DNA from: Ophiosphaerella korrae
Lineage: Eukaryota > Ascomycota > Dothideomycetes > Pleosporales > Phaeosphaeriaceae
Length of the DNA stretch: 64,000 nt
Reading direction: 5' to 3'
NCBI GenBank assembly: GCA_028456385.1
Contig: JALNQF010000001.1
Location: forward strand, 744,001 to 808,000
Part shown: positions 34,863 to 47,174 of the stretch, in pieces
How positions within the stretch are numbered: the stretch's first letter is position 1
How the letters are laid out: each line of letters opens with the position of its first letter
Notes under the pieces: generated by a model
The model's database searches: none
Told to the model about the DNA's origin: nothing
What the model saw: only the letters and a program-made list of their open reading frames with translations
Translations under genes and position numbers: made by a program

Positions 34863-35392
34863 TTTCACTAATTAGTCTGTAAAATCATACTCAATCCGTA
34901 ACTCAGGCCGCGAATCACAGGAGGAGCCACAACTTGAATCGAAGGTCGCGCAACGGTTTCATCAGCCTTGGCCTTGAGTACTCAAGCCCTCAGTAATAAG
35001 ACAACTATCAATTTCCATTAGGCGACTACAAACTAGACGCCAGTTATCCAGGCGTCCACTAGACTTGCCCTTCCAGGCCCGTGGGTTCAGAGTTCTGGGT
35101 GATCGACACTAGGGTTGACGCCTCTAGCCAGCAGGAAAGCTCAGGAGATAGCACACGCGGCATCGCAATCTTACCTCCCACCACACAGCTATTCTCTCCT
35201 TTATTCTTCGCACGTGTTTATATATATTTGAATCGTTAACATCGTCCCGTCTGTCACGCGCCGGAATCTGGCTTGTGCAGCCCACTACTTCCAGTAGTCT
35301 GACACTCCCGCGGCGCGCTTGCTTGCGAATCTCCCAGCGTTCATAGATGACGCTCTGTTGGCGGTCTTCCCAACGACGGAGCGGCGCAATCC
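34863..35392. other. Intergenic, upstream region of the kinase gene
   Basis: About 530 bp without a gene. A tatatatatt word at 35219-35228 lies ~165 bp before the kinase ATG. Nothing else recognisable. Confidence 0.4.
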
Positions 35393-38114
35393 ATGCAGTC
35401 TAATCTCAGAGCTCAGGCTGAGATTCAGGCCCAGAGGAAGAAGGTATGTCATTCGATGCGCAGTTTCCCGAAGGTCTATGCGACTTTCTGGCGCGCAAAT
35501 ACGTATACTGAGACTGAGACATAGCAGCTTGCAAACTCGTACAAGCAACTACTCGAGTAAGATACAACCGTTATGCTCTAGTACGGCTTGCCATGCAGCG
35601 CAGATACTGACTGCGTAACAGTGAATTCGCGGCAACCGACCTCAAGACCGTGGGGAATTACACACTAGGAAAACTCATAGGCAAGGGTAGTTTTGGCAAA
35701 GTCTACTTGGCATCGCATAAACTCAGTAATGGCTCGAGGGTACGCTGGAAACCGTCAAAGTACAAGTAAAGGAGGCCCGCTCACTCCAGACAGGTCGTGC
35801 TCAAGTCGGCAAAGAAGGACGACGCCAATCTCGCACGCGAGATCCACCACCATCGCCAATTCATTCATCCACATATAGCACGACTCTATGAGGTCATAGT
35901 CACAGAACGGTTGGTCTGGCTGGTGCTCGAGTATTGTCCAGGTAAGGCGCAACATCTGCAACTTCACACCAGCCGCAACTAACTTTTACAACAGGTGACG
36001 AGCTATATAACTACCTCCTCCAGCACGGCGCACTCGAGCCCTCCAAAGTCCAGCGTATCTTCACGCAACTTGTTGGCGCCGTGTCCTATGTCCACAACAA
36101 GTCCTGTGTCCATCGCGACCTTAAACTCGAAAACATACTATTGGATAAACATGGAGATGTGAAGCTGGTAGACTTTGGCTTTACACGAGAATACGAGGGC
36201 AAGTCAAACAACCTACAAACATGGTGTGGAACTGTGTGCTATAGCGCGCCCGAGATGCTCAAGGGCGAGAAGTATGCTGGAGAAAAGGTGGACGTCTGGA
36301 GTCTTGGAATTATCCTTTTTGCGCTTCTGGTTGGCGAACTACCTTTTGACGAAGACGACGAAACGGTCACGAAAATGAAGATACTGAAAGAAGAGCCAAA
36401 ATACCCAAATAACTTTCCACCACAGGCAAAGGAATTATGCCAGTTGCTACTTTCGAAACGGCCGATTCTGAGACCCACTTTGGCCGACATATTGCAGAAC
36501 CCTTGGTTATCAGAACATGCACCACGCCAACAAGAAACTTTAAAGCTGCAACAGCCCGCGCCTTTCTCAACAGAACTAGAAAAAGAAGTGCTACATCGTA
36601 TGCGCGCCGCTGGAGTCGATATCGATATGGTCATAGAAAACGTCCTGGCTCAGCGCTGTGACGCCTTGGCTGGTTGGTGGGCATTACTACTTGAGAAAGA
36701 AGAACGAAAAGCAAAAAGGAAAGAGCGTAAGCGTAAAGAGAGGGAAGCAGAAGCAAAGAGTCTTAGACGGCTAAGTGCTGCAAGTAGTCGTCTAGACAAG
36801 CTTGCACCCACGATTCGAGAGACAGACGAGGAAGGACATCATTCGCTCGCGCCCTCTGATACGCCTAAGAGTAGAGGTCGGTCCACGAATCGTAGAAGTT
36901 TGCATGGTACTACTCATCACCCTGATGCCAACCATCTACTAATCACTGCAGGTGCCCCAGAGCTTCCACGTCTCCCTGAACTTGGCTCGAGTCTTATACT
37001 TCTTTCTTCTGAGAAGCCGCTTCCTCCAATCGATGTTCATACAGGTCGTAATTCCTCGGCTTCGCGTCCACCTCTTCCAGCGAAAGATTTAGACCGACGA
37101 CGCTCTCGCAGCAGCATGCTTCAGGTAGTATCCAATCCAGATCTATTATCGCCAAATGGGTTTGTACCTAAACAAAGACAACGAAAACAACCGTTTATCA
37201 ATCACCTTTTGAATCTCAGAAATTGGATTAAGGAGACGAGCAAAAGAGCTCGAAGCCCAAACTCCAAAGCGAGCAGCGGCGGGAAAAAGAGCCCAAAGTT
37301 ACCGGAAAGCAAAAGTCCAGACTCCAGGCGTAGACTAAGCACCGCCAACCACAGCTCAGTACACTCACACCCCAGCGTTGCTCCGTCAATGCACACTGTG
37401 CCCCGCCCACGCGTCACAACACATGGATCAGGAAGCGTACGTCGTCTGTCTGCTAGCCCAGCGCCCTTGACGCCTCGCTCCTCCTACCGGCGTTCCTCTG
37501 GGGGTCTCCGAGGCCGAAAGTCTACATCGTCATCCGTGTCTTCGATCCGCTCGATGCCCCATCACCACCACTCACATTCGAAAGCCTCGTCAACATCGTC
37601 GATATCCGTTTCCTCGCCTGCCGCATCTGCTACGGGCAGCCACTCTCACCGACACGCTAAATCACCACACAACAGTGTCAAAGTGCTCCCGGCAACACCA
37701 ACGTCGTCGTCCTTCCCCTCAAACATCCGCGTCGTGCGCGCAGGCAACCTCTCCGTAAACGCAAACGACGGCGAAGGCAATTCTGCATTCGGCGCCGTGC
37801 CTCCACCATCCCCCGGCTTCCCCTCTGGCCTCGTATTCGCGAAACGAAAGCGGAGCCCGTTCAAAGGACCTATGCTAAACGTCAATACACAAAACAGCAC
37901 GGTAGGATGGCGCCGCACCAATGAATCGGGATCGAGAAGTCAGAGCGTGCAAGGCCGTCGAAGCGGGGAGATTATGGGCATCACCGAGGAAGAGGAAGAG
38001 GAAGAAGAGGTGGAAGAAGTAGATGATTTCAGCCCTAATTTGAAGCCTGGAGAGTTTATCGTCGAGGAAGAAAAGCCGCCGCCTACGCCACCCAAAGAAG
38101 GGAGGAAAGTATGA
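35393..38114 (+). CDS. Ser/Thr protein kinase, CAMK/SNF1-like, with long disordered tail (5 exons)
   Basis: Exons 35393-35443, 35528-35556, 35622-35739, 35794-35941 and 35995-38114 encode 821 aa; all junctions keep frame. The kinase domain spans ~40-300: glycine loop GKGSFGKVYLA (47-57), VVLK with Lys70, HRDLKLEN (155-162), DFG (175-177), activation loop TWCGTVCYSAPE (APE 200-202) and DVWSLGIILFALL. A conserved block after the domain (HRMRAAGVDIDMVIENVLAQRCD) resembles the UBA-like or autoinhibitory region of SNF1-type kinases. The remaining ~450 residues are basic, Ser/Pro-rich and disordered, ending in an acidic run and PPPTPP. The four short 5' exons cover the N-lobe. The exact orthologue is not recognised; a role in polarity or the cell cycle is guesswork. 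Confidence 0.88.
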
Positions 38115-40673
38115 GAGAGGTAAAGAGATGGACACATGTTTTCGCCTGCGTGTACGGACTGTTAGGACTGATGGATATATTGATGTGGATGTGCACACTG
38201 AGCATGTATATGGGCATTTTCAGCATTGGCTTTGCTTGTTTCGTTTTCTAGCGACTTCTTTCGGCAGCATTTTTCAGACTGTTTACTTTTCTTTTCTTTT
38301 TTTTGCATACACATTATTATAGTCTGGAGGTGGGTTTGGAGTGTTACTTCTTGGATACCTTTCTTTCCCCTGATGAACTTGTTGTACATGGATCAGAGCA
38401 GATAATGAGGCGATATTTCCTTTGTACATATTCTCTTTCGGACACAAATCCATGTTGATCTTTTCCACAGCAGTACAGAATGATTAATGCAATGTTGCAA
38501 TTGGGGAGCCGGCTCTCTTAGTCCACTGATTCTGGTTTGGAAAGTAGCATTGTGTCCTCGTCCTGCACACACAAAGGTACAGTACACGAGCAATGTTGCT
38601 CCGCACTGTAGCGCCGAGTTGAATACCGTAGAAGTAACAGTGTACATTGACACGTGTACACCTCCAGGGTTACCGAATTCCAGTCGCCGAGTCAAGAGGG
38701 AGATAGTCGCCTAAATGTTGTAGCTAGTCGTCGTCGTACCAGTGAATAACTAGCCCCTCGGCCGAGCGTACCACGGTGCACGGCATTATCCTTGAAATCT
38801 CTCCGAGAATCGATCGCGAATCTAGCGATGAGGCCCCCTGTTACAATGCACTCCAAAGGAGCTTCGCGAAAATCCATATCACATGGGCCAGTGATAAAAT
38901 TGCAATATCATCACTGTGAGTCGCGTGGTTAACTGTGGAGAACGGCAATGACATTCTACTCACTAAGATAGTCGCTTGAAATGGCCCAGACGGGGAAAAG
39001 GCCCGTGTGTACATTGCGCACTGTGCATTGCGCAGTCCAAAGGGCCATGCGACACACACGTGAACGGAGGCCCGAGTGCCAACGGGATGGGAGGTGGCGT
39101 TTCACATCTGACATTCATGCGTTGACGAGCGTGGTACCGTGCGGTGTAGGATATAATTGACCAGGAATGCCAAAGTGCTCAGACAGATCACAGATGATGC
39201 TACGGGTTGAAGTCAAGCCATGCTTTTATTCCTATGCCAGGGCATAGAGGGTGCAGGGTGAGACGGGATGATCAACCCGTGCTGATGCATGTGCGGGCAG
39301 CAGTGTTCTGTGCGCAACGTAGAATATGAGAAGAAGATGGCGTGAGTAGGCATGTTGAGCGATACCTAAACCATTACGGCAAACGCTTGCCTCGTTCGGA
39401 ACACTGACCTGCGTCGCCGACCAATTGTTGCAGGCGGCGGAGGCGTCGTAGCATACCAATGGCGAGGCCCGACATGATGGCAAGCGTATAATGGAGGCTT
39501 ATTGAGGCGTTCTACCAAACCTTTAGAGGAAGGCGCTTCGTCCAGCATCATGTTCGGCCCGTGCTGTAGACTATGGATGACGCACAATGGCAGAGGCGAT
39601 AGGTAGATATCCAGTCAGAAGAGTATAGATAAGAGAGGCTTGAGAAACAGAGAGGGTCACTCAAAGGTTGGTGCTGCGACTAACTGATTGGGGTAGTGGT
39701 ATAGGTAGCACAAATGCAGGCTACGTCCCAAAGCGCGAACGTGTGTTCATGCAGAAGAAAGCACTTACTATGTAGCCATACTGTGGCGCGGTAAATTCAC
39801 TGTGCCGTTCATCTAAACGCGCGTGGAAGACAGTGTGCAATTTCCTCGACGGCACTTGGAAGGGGCAAATGAAGGAAAATGGGTTGGCTGTACCTGCGTC
39901 ACCAGGCTGAAAGAGGCGAGGTGAGATTGGGAGATAGATGATGATTTGCCCCTGCAGCAAACAGGCAGCTTCATACGACATTGCGAACGAAGAAGGTCCA
40001 AGGGAGCTGGGTCGGTAAGGCAGCGCAACGGTGTTGAGCCGTCTCACCAGCCCGCGGATATTCTAAGACGCGACTATGGGGTGAGCAGACGGAGGTGGTT
40101 GGGCCTGTGGCACGGTAAGCTGATATGTGGGTGGGAGGCAGTCAACACAAGAAGAGATGAGAGCTAGGATGGGCCATTGGCAATGGAGGGCCAAGGTGAC
40201 AGGTGTAGGTATTAGTGGGGTGATGGCCGTCCACCAATAACGAGCTCGTGACTGTGTGGTGTGCGATGAACTGGATGCGCAGTAAGAAGCACAGCGGCAC
40301 GGATGGCCATGGTACCAGGTAGGTATTAGGTAGGTATTGTGTAGGCCGTCTAGACGAGCATGCAGGCCAGCCAAAGGTGTTGCGTTGGGTAGGTCTCTGT
40401 TCGCGAGCACATGCGGCCGACATGGGTGGGGAAGGGCAAAGCGAAAGGTGAAGGGGTGCGCGGTTGGTCATATCGCATTGATAAGCCCGGCCGTGCATCC
40501 CGGCAGGCATAGCAGGGGCCACCGAGGGCGCCTTCTGGAAGGCAGAATAGCGCGAAGACGCCAGGGCAAGCGCGACTGAGACTCGAGGCGGCCGAGGCAG
40601 GAAGCTGTCCCAACCGTGAGTCCGTGACTGTGGCCGGTGAGCGCCGACGGCGAGCCCATGGGATGGAGGATAG

Positions 40674-40728
40674 GACGATAGAACGATAGAACGATAGAAC
40701 GATAGAACGATAGAACAACAGAACGATA
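40674..40728. repeat. Tandem repeat, 8-bp unit gaacgata x~7
   Basis: Seven near-perfect 8-bp units; the first lacks a base and the sixth is gaacaaca. The array is about 600 bp upstream of the permease ATG and is noncoding. Confidence 0.9.
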
Positions 40729-40739
40729 GTATGAGAGCT

Positions 40740-40769
40740 GCGCTGGGCTTGCGCTGGGCTTGCGCTGGT
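40740..40769. repeat. Tandem repeat, 11-bp unit gcgctgggctt x2.7
   Basis: Two full copies and a partial third follow directly after the 8-bp array at 40674-40728. Confidence 0.8.
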
Positions 40770-41312
40770 GGCAGATACCTAGTGATAGCTCCAGGCGTTG
40801 GTGCCGCAATTGGCACACAGAAGAAACGCCCCAAGGATGGCCATAGCATTGATCTGTCGCCATCAACCCTGTCCGTGCCGTGAACACGACGACCCAGTCG
40901 CCAGTCACCCAGTCCGGCTCGCTGAGTACATGTACCGGCCTGCCTGGCCCCGTTGGGGGTTCAGTCGTCTGCGCATCAAATCCAATACACTACCCGGTCC
41001 CCAGCTACTTAGTGCCTCTGTACCCGCCCGTCCGGTCCTTGTCACTGGCTCTGCCCTGCTGCTTGCCGTTCTCTGCTCACGGTCCTTCACCTCGTGTGTG
41101 TAAAATAAGACTGGGCCCACTACCCCGGTCCGTCAGCACACGGCAGCGCATTGCATATACTTATCTCGCCCGACGCCCGCACCCCTTCGTTCTACGACTG
41201 ACGACAAAGCACTGCAGCGCCCCCCCCCACACAGTCTGCACAAAGGCCTTTGGTTGCGCTTCCACCCTGTGCCTGGGTGCAGTGCTATAATCGCCCCGTC
41301 GCACTGCCCGTC

Positions 41313-43197
41313 ATGACTGGCACCTTCGACGACGACATGTATGGCACAGAAAAGAGCTTTGGGCGCGGCTCCCAGGCCTCGGACTACTATGGCGAATCAT
41401 CCGAGCACCGCGACGGCATTGGGAGGAGGGTTATCGAGAGCTTCAAACGCGACCCCAACTTCAACATGACCCCCAAGGGCGCTTTGGGGGCTGATGGAAA
41501 GGTCTTCGATGTCGAAACCGCCGCCCAGAACACGGCCACATCTCCCCTGGCTCGTAAACTCAAAGGTCGTCATCTGCAAATGATTGCTATTGGAGGTTCC
41601 ATAGGTACGGTTATCGTACATGCTGCTATCCTCTAGCCGTCCAACTAACAACTCCAGGAACCGGCCTGTTCGTCGGCTCTGGACAGGCCTTGGCTAACGG
41701 CGGACCTGCAGCCCTCGTCATTGCTTACTGTATGGTCGGTATCATGTTGTACTGCACTGTTCACGCTCTGGGTGAAATGGCCGTCCTATTTCCTGTTGCT
41801 GGTTCTTTCTCAGCTTACTCTACTCGTTTCCTCGATCCTGCCTGGGGTTTCGCCATGGGTTGGAATTATGCTCTGCAGTGGCTTGTTGTGCTACCGCTGG
41901 AGATTGTCGCCGCTACCTTCACCATCGAGTATTGGAACGCATCCAAAGTCAACAACAACGCCTGGGTAGCCATCTTCCTTGTCTTCATTGTAGCCATCAA
42001 TCTTTTTGGGTATGTCTTACTTGTTCTCACCACTTAATCAACTTGCTTACATTGCACAGCGTCAAAGGATACGGTGAAGCCGAGTTCTTTTTCGCCATTA
42101 TCAAGATTGCTGCTGTCATCGGCTTCATTATCTTGGGCATCATAATCAACATCGGTGGCGGTCCGGATGGCAGTTATATCGGCGGGAAATTCTGGCGCGA
42201 CCCAGGTCCCTTCAGCAACGGTTTCAAAGGCCTCTGTAGTGTTTTTGTCAACGCAGCGTTTGCATTCTCCGGAACCGAGCTGGTCGGACTCGCAGCCGCC
42301 GAAACTGCAAACCCCAGGAAATCCCTCCCCACTGCTGTGAAGCAGGTCTTTTGGCGAATCTCCTTATTCTACATTGTGTCACTTACCATTGTTGGCCTTA
42401 TCGTCCCATACAATGACCAGCGCCTTCTACAGAACCAGAATAGCGTCGACATTGTCGCCTCGCCATTCGTTATTGCCATCCAGAATGCCGGGATTCAAGG
42501 TCTCCCCTCGGTCTTCAACGCTGTCATCATGATAGCCGTACTTTCCGTTGGCAACTCTTCCATCTACGGTTCGTCGCGTACCTTGGCCGCTCTCGCAGAA
42601 CAACACCAAGCTCCAAGGATCTTCGCTTATATCGATCGTCAAGGTCGACCCCTCGTCTCTATCGCTTTTGCATCCGCCTTAGGCTTACTAGCCTTCCTCG
42701 CAGGCGCAGACCGAAAACTTCAAGAGGACGCTTTCAACTGGCTCCTGGCGTTGTCCGCCCTCTCTGCCGTCTTCACGTGGCTATCAATCTGCCTAGCCCA
42801 TATCCGCTTCCGCAAAGGCTGGAGAATGCAAGGCCACAGCCTCTCTGAGCTCGCCTTCAAATCCCAGCCCGGTGTCATCGGCTCATGGATCGGTGTCATC
42901 TTCAACGCACTTGTACTCATCGCCCAGTTCTACGTTTCCATTGCTCCATTTGACTACAAAACCATGTCTACATCAGGACGTTTGCAAAAGTTTTTCAGCG
43001 TCTACCTCGCCCTTCCCGTCACAATAGCATTCTACATACCTTACAAAATCTTATATCGTACCTCAATTGTACGATCACATAACATGGATCTGCACACGGG
43101 CATTCGAGAGCTAAACATTGCCGAGCTCGTTGAGGAGGAACGGGAAGAAAGGAAGCGATGGCCCAAGTGGAAGAAGGTGTACAAGTTCTTTTGTTAG
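41313..43197 (+). CDS. Amino-acid permease, YAT/AAT (Gap1-like) family (3 exons)
   Basis: Exons 41313-41604, 41658-42009 and 42060-43197 encode 593 aa. The introns are 53 and 50 bp. A ~90-residue cytosolic N-terminus (MTGTFDDDMYGTEKSFGRG) precedes about 12 membrane helices. Family marks are [24 protein letters not shown] in helix 1, split by intron 1 at the glycine, then GEMAVLFPVAGSF, GWNYALQWL, FAFSGTELVGLAAAE, and a C-terminal cytosolic tail with MDLHTG and acidic residues. These proton-coupled plasma-membrane carriers import amino acids, usually under nitrogen control. Specificity is not readable. ATG 41313 was chosen because the open frame upstream (to 41250) is atypical. Confidence 0.93.
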
Positions 43198-43593
43198 ACC
43201 GTTTTGGCGTAATTTTCATTGTTTCTTTGCAGCGTTCGCGCAATGTTCATCTCTAAGGTTGAGGTATCAATTTATGATACCAGGCGGCATGCTAATTGAG
43301 CATTGCGCAGCCCTCCAGCCTTGTTCCTAATGTTCTCGGGGGCTACCTATGCACACGACCTGTGTCAATATAGCACACAAATAAATGTTAAGAAGATAAG
43401 ACCACCTAATCAATCCATGACCTTCAGTCGTACCGTACCATGTAGATTGTGACTTGTTGTGGCCCAGTAAAACTAAAACTTGCCTTTCGTGTAATGTGAA
43501 CACGGATAACGTGTTTGGCAAGCGAGCGGCGCCCCCGACCCAAAATACACCAAAAAATATCTCTAACGCACCGCCCAAAAGGAAAATGGAAGA

Positions 43594-43678
43594 GGTCTTG
43601 CCAAGAATCGAACTTGGGTTGCCGGAAGACACTGATGTAGATCAGAATCCGGAGTGATAACCGCTACACTACAAAACC
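43594..43678 (-). tRNA. tRNA-Gln(CTG) with 14-nt intron
   Basis: On the minus strand the acceptor GGTTTTG pairs with CAAGACC (one T-G pair). The anticodon stem is CCGGA/TCCGG with loop TTCTGA+T, giving anticodon CTG. The T-stem is CCAAG/CTTGG with loop TTCGATT. The 14 nt at 43628-43641 interrupt the loop after position 37, the standard tRNA intron site. A TTTT run follows within 15 bases. All stems are sound, so the gene should be functional. Confidence 0.9.
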
Positions 43679-44359
43679 ATTGAGTAGATATCTGGCACTT
43701 TCCCAAAATTAGCGGTAACATAATGAACAATATTTAATTGAAATGGTTTCTCCCAGCATCCAAGTCGAGCAGAATGACTGGTGAAAAGTTCTAGGTTTGC
43801 ATTCATGGAAGGTGGGGCACGTCGAGTTTAAAAATCGGCCAAGTGGGGTGGCATTTGAAATTGAACGACTTCCAGGAACGAGAATCCCCCCATGTCCTCA
43901 GCACACACGAACATTTTGACTCTGCTCATCTTTCATGTGTTCAATAAATTCTTGCCCAGGAAGAGAATCGGGGGGCTAGAGTTGTGATAACATCTTGCTT
44001 TGGTAGCGAAGAAATCGGTAGGTATGATGCCCTTGTAGAGGAAAAGGTCGAATCTGAACTAGAGTAAGACAACACACAGCACTCGGTGTTATAGCGGGAA
44101 GGGAAAAAGTGATTTGGCTCAAATTAAGGTGTCACGGTGTTATTCAATGAAGAAAATAGAGCCACCGCTAACCCCGTTTTGGTTCTTCTCAGCCGCCAGT
44201 AATATAATCTCATCATCCACTCGAAGCTTCAGTCTACTTTTCGCCCCCACCCCCCATACAGCTTGAATCCCCATCAGGCAAAGAAGCTCCATACAATTCG
44301 TCTGTTGTGTTCTTTACCTGTGGCCAAATGTCAACATGGTGCAACACAAGCACGTCCAT
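43679..44359. other. Intergenic, no gene seen
   Basis: About 680 bp between the tRNA-Gln 5' side and the aldo/keto reductase stop. No ORF, repeat or RNA recognised. Confidence 0.4.
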
Positions 44360-45264
44360 CTATTCATTACTAACAGCCTGCACAATGACACCCTGTTTGC
44401 CCTGATCAAGGCTATCTAGTTTTTCCATATCTTCGACATCAAGAACAAAGCCAAATACATCAGCATTACTGGCGATTCTGACGGGCGTATCGCTCTTGGG
44501 CAATGACACGAAGTCCTTTTGTAAACTCCAGCGAACGAGGACTTGGTTGGGAGTTGTATTATGCTTTTCGCATATGCTCAATAGCGTCTTATTGTGAGAC
44601 TTTTGGTTTCGAACGAGGGGACAATAGGCTTCGATGACGATGTTATTTTTGTTGCAGTAGTCAACGCATTCGCGCTGTTGGCACCATGGATGGAGCTATA
44701 GTATATTAATCGAATTGGAGCACACAATCATTATAGCCTACTTACTTCAATTTGATTCACCGCTGGAGGCCATACCTTGCCAATTGACTTGATTTCTTCA
44801 ATGTGCTGTATGCCGTAGTTGCTCACTCCAATATCCCGAACTATGCCGACTTCCCTGGCCTTCTCCAGTGCCTGCCACATCAACTTCCTGGCCTCAACTC
44901 CACCGTTGGGGCTATGTATCAGGAACAGATCAATGTACCCATCTTTTCCACTAAGTTTTTCTACACTGTTTACAATCTTCTTGTACGTCGAGTCAATATC
45001 GCTACCCGGACTGAGGATCTTCGTGGTGATATACACGTCCTCACGTGAAATGCTACTCTCGCGAACTGCACGGCCAACGGAGCTTTCGTTCTCATAGTAT
45101 TGAGCTGTATCGATATGACGATAGCCAGTCTTGAGCGCTTTTAAACACGATCCAACACATTTCGGTGGAGGAGAGAGGTAGACACCAAAACCGATTTTGG
45201 GAATGTGATATTTCGAATTGGGTAGCGGAAACGCTGATCCTATGGTAAGATTGTTTGCAGTCAT
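44360..45264 (-). CDS. Aldo/keto reductase (2 exons)
   Basis: Exons 44746-45264 and 44360-44695 encode 284 aa; the 50-bp intron has donor GTAAGT and acceptor TAG. The catalytic tetrad is complete: Asp52 and Tyr57 in IDTAQYYENE, Lys82 in TTKIL, His117 in FLIHSPNG. NADPH-site elements GVSNYG and the late SLPKSDTPVRIASN are present. The length fits the short AKR group (2,5-diketogluconate reductase/prostaglandin-F-synthase-like). It reduces aldehydes or ketones with NADPH in the cytosol; the substrate is unknown. ATG 45264 was chosen over 45375 because it begins right before the fold. Confidence 0.92.
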
Positions 45265-45917
45265 TTTGGGTTTGGGTGTAGCGATAGACGAAGAATGCTT
45301 CAATGATGCGGGAGGCAGTCGAAAATGTATGATGGTACGAGGAATACAAGAAAAGGTTGGGAACGAGATGAACATTCAAAACGTGGATTGATTGTGGAGT
45401 AAAAGGGACGAAGTGTCCCTTCTTTGAGAAGTTGCGAGCCGCAAACATCGGTCTCATGTGGTAGTCGTGATGTCACATCTTGCAACTTCCTACTGCAATT
45501 GTGGACCAATCTCAGATGATGAACGTCTAGGATGTGCAAAAGCGTGTTCGAGATCGATTTTTGCTCTTTGTGTCCAAAGATTAGGCTCTCAGCTCTGTAT
45601 TCTGTACAATAGGTCAAATCATACAAGGAGTGAGTGTATTGTGTGAGGGCAACGGGTATACGCTAAGCCCTACTATGCATTGCTCCTTCCCCAGCCAAAC
45701 TGATAGACTGCAGACTAAACACGGTGCATTACAGCTGCATGTGTAAAAATTGAGGTCACCAATTAACATATCATGGGAGCTATGTAAAGGAATCATGACA
45801 GTAATGGCATTCGCAATCTCAGCAGTCACCGGGAATACGCTAGCAGATAGTGATTCCTATGCTGCCTAAATATGCCGCCTGTGGACCTAAACTCCTATGC
45901 TTCTGTCATGTCTTGTT

Positions 45918-46519
45918 TTAGTTGATCTTCTTGAGCTCAACCTCGCTATGCCAAAGTCAGTGTGCAATCCGCCACGGCGCTATGTCGGACGATGGGAAAC
46001 ATACAAGATGAGATCCGAGTTCGGAGGAATGAGGCCAGGAAAGGACCTGGTTGGAGTCAGTCACAACTCTACGACCTTATTGCTCATTCGACGTACTGGC
46101 TTCCGTAGGCAAAGTCGGATGTGATGTCCAGTCGTGCCTTCTCGCCGAGCTTCATCGTCACAACGCCCTCATCCCAGCCTAACATGGACTGTTAGCTATA
46201 TGCCCTGTTCCGAACAGCCCAAGACTCGGCCATCGTGCGCCGGCTACTGCTCTATGGGTTCGCTGACCTTTGATAACGCGGCCAATGCCAATGTCAGTCT
46301 GGAACGGACCGCGGCCGGTAGTTGAGTCGAACTGCTTGCCCTTCTCTTCGGGCTCGCCTGGTTTGCGCAGCCAGCCGGTATACCTAGGATGAAGCACAGT
46401 GTCAGCTCACAACCCCCTCAACACGGGCCCCATTGAGCTACATACTCCATGGTGACAATGTCGCCCTTGGAGGGGCTTGGGCCATTGCCCTCGGAAATGA
46501 TCGTCTTCTTGACACCCAT
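45918..46519 (-). CDS. FKBP12-type peptidyl-prolyl isomerase (5 exons)
   Basis: Exons 46446-46519, 46268-46383, 46097-46178, 46005-46046 and 45918-45945 encode 113 aa, the normal FKBP12 length; all phases fit. Binding-pocket residues are present: Tyr26, Phe43-Asp44, Phe52, VIKGW with Trp65, Tyr88 (DFAYG) and FPGLIPPN. It folds prolyl bonds, and in fungi it is the receptor through which FK506 inhibits calcineurin and rapamycin inhibits TOR. One oddity is an acidic insertion (KPGEPEEKGKQ) in the usual short loop. An in-frame ATG at 46606 adds 29 residues that look like a mitochondrial presequence, so two forms may be made. Confidence 0.93.
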
Positions 46520-47174
46520 GGTTGATGCTGTGGAGCTAAGAGTTCGAAGTGCAGTTGGAGCGGCTTGTCGGAGTGGACGGGAGAAGTTGGTGAAGCGGGG
46601 GAGCATCGAGTGATTGGGGCTGGGGGCGGTCGAGGGGTAGTTAAGCTGGCACAGATGGGTTTGCACGAGGGCGGTGGGGTAGCTTGCAAGTGATCGGCCC
46701 ACAGCCACCCTCAGCCCATGCAAGGGCAGCATCGTTAGGCACAGGCCCAATGATTTGTGCACGATCTTGTCCGTTCAGGGTCGGTGGAGCCGCCCCTCTC
46801 CCCCGCGATTGGGGTAGAGATTGCGTCATGTGAAGCGTCAGCTCTTTGATTGCTGCCTCGCTTCTGCACGTCAGATACTGTGATCTCATGCCACTTCTCA
46901 AGGTTGCTATTTCGGTAGATACAGCTCGGTCCAAGTCCGGCAGAACAGGGTGTGTTGCTTACTGCAAACATTCTCATCACTCCGGAGTAGATCTTCAAGA
47001 CAGCAGGCAGATTCTAAACTAATATGGCTTCGGTGTAAACTGTAGTGTACCTTTGATGTCTATGACCCTATTCTATCCTACATGATAAACTATGGAACTT
47101 TTCGTCTGCCTACACTGGACGAAATGCAAATATTACTAGAATGCTAGCTTGACCCCCTGTTATACAAGTAAAGG

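Larger units (their letters stand above)
38115..41312. other. Long intergenic region upstream of the permease
   Basis: About 3.2 kb without a supported gene. The longest minus-strand ORFs (40142-40849) run through the short tandem repeats and show no domain. The length, and the pyrimidine-rich, GC-rich run from ~40900 to 41312, suggest an extended regulatory region or long 5' UTR for the permease, as is common for nutrient-regulated fungal genes. No specific binding sites could be assigned with confidence. Confidence 0.4.

Noticed and set aside
40142..40849. Minus-strand ORF of 235 codons
   Set aside because: Much of its length is translation of the 8-bp and 11-bp tandem arrays; the rest is low complexity with no domain or splice signals.
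33813..45264. Possible metabolic cluster (nitronate monooxygenase, kinase, permease, aldo/keto reductase)
   Set aside because: There is no core biosynthetic enzyme, cluster regulator or P450. The genes are spaced by housekeeping features including a tRNA and are common single genes.
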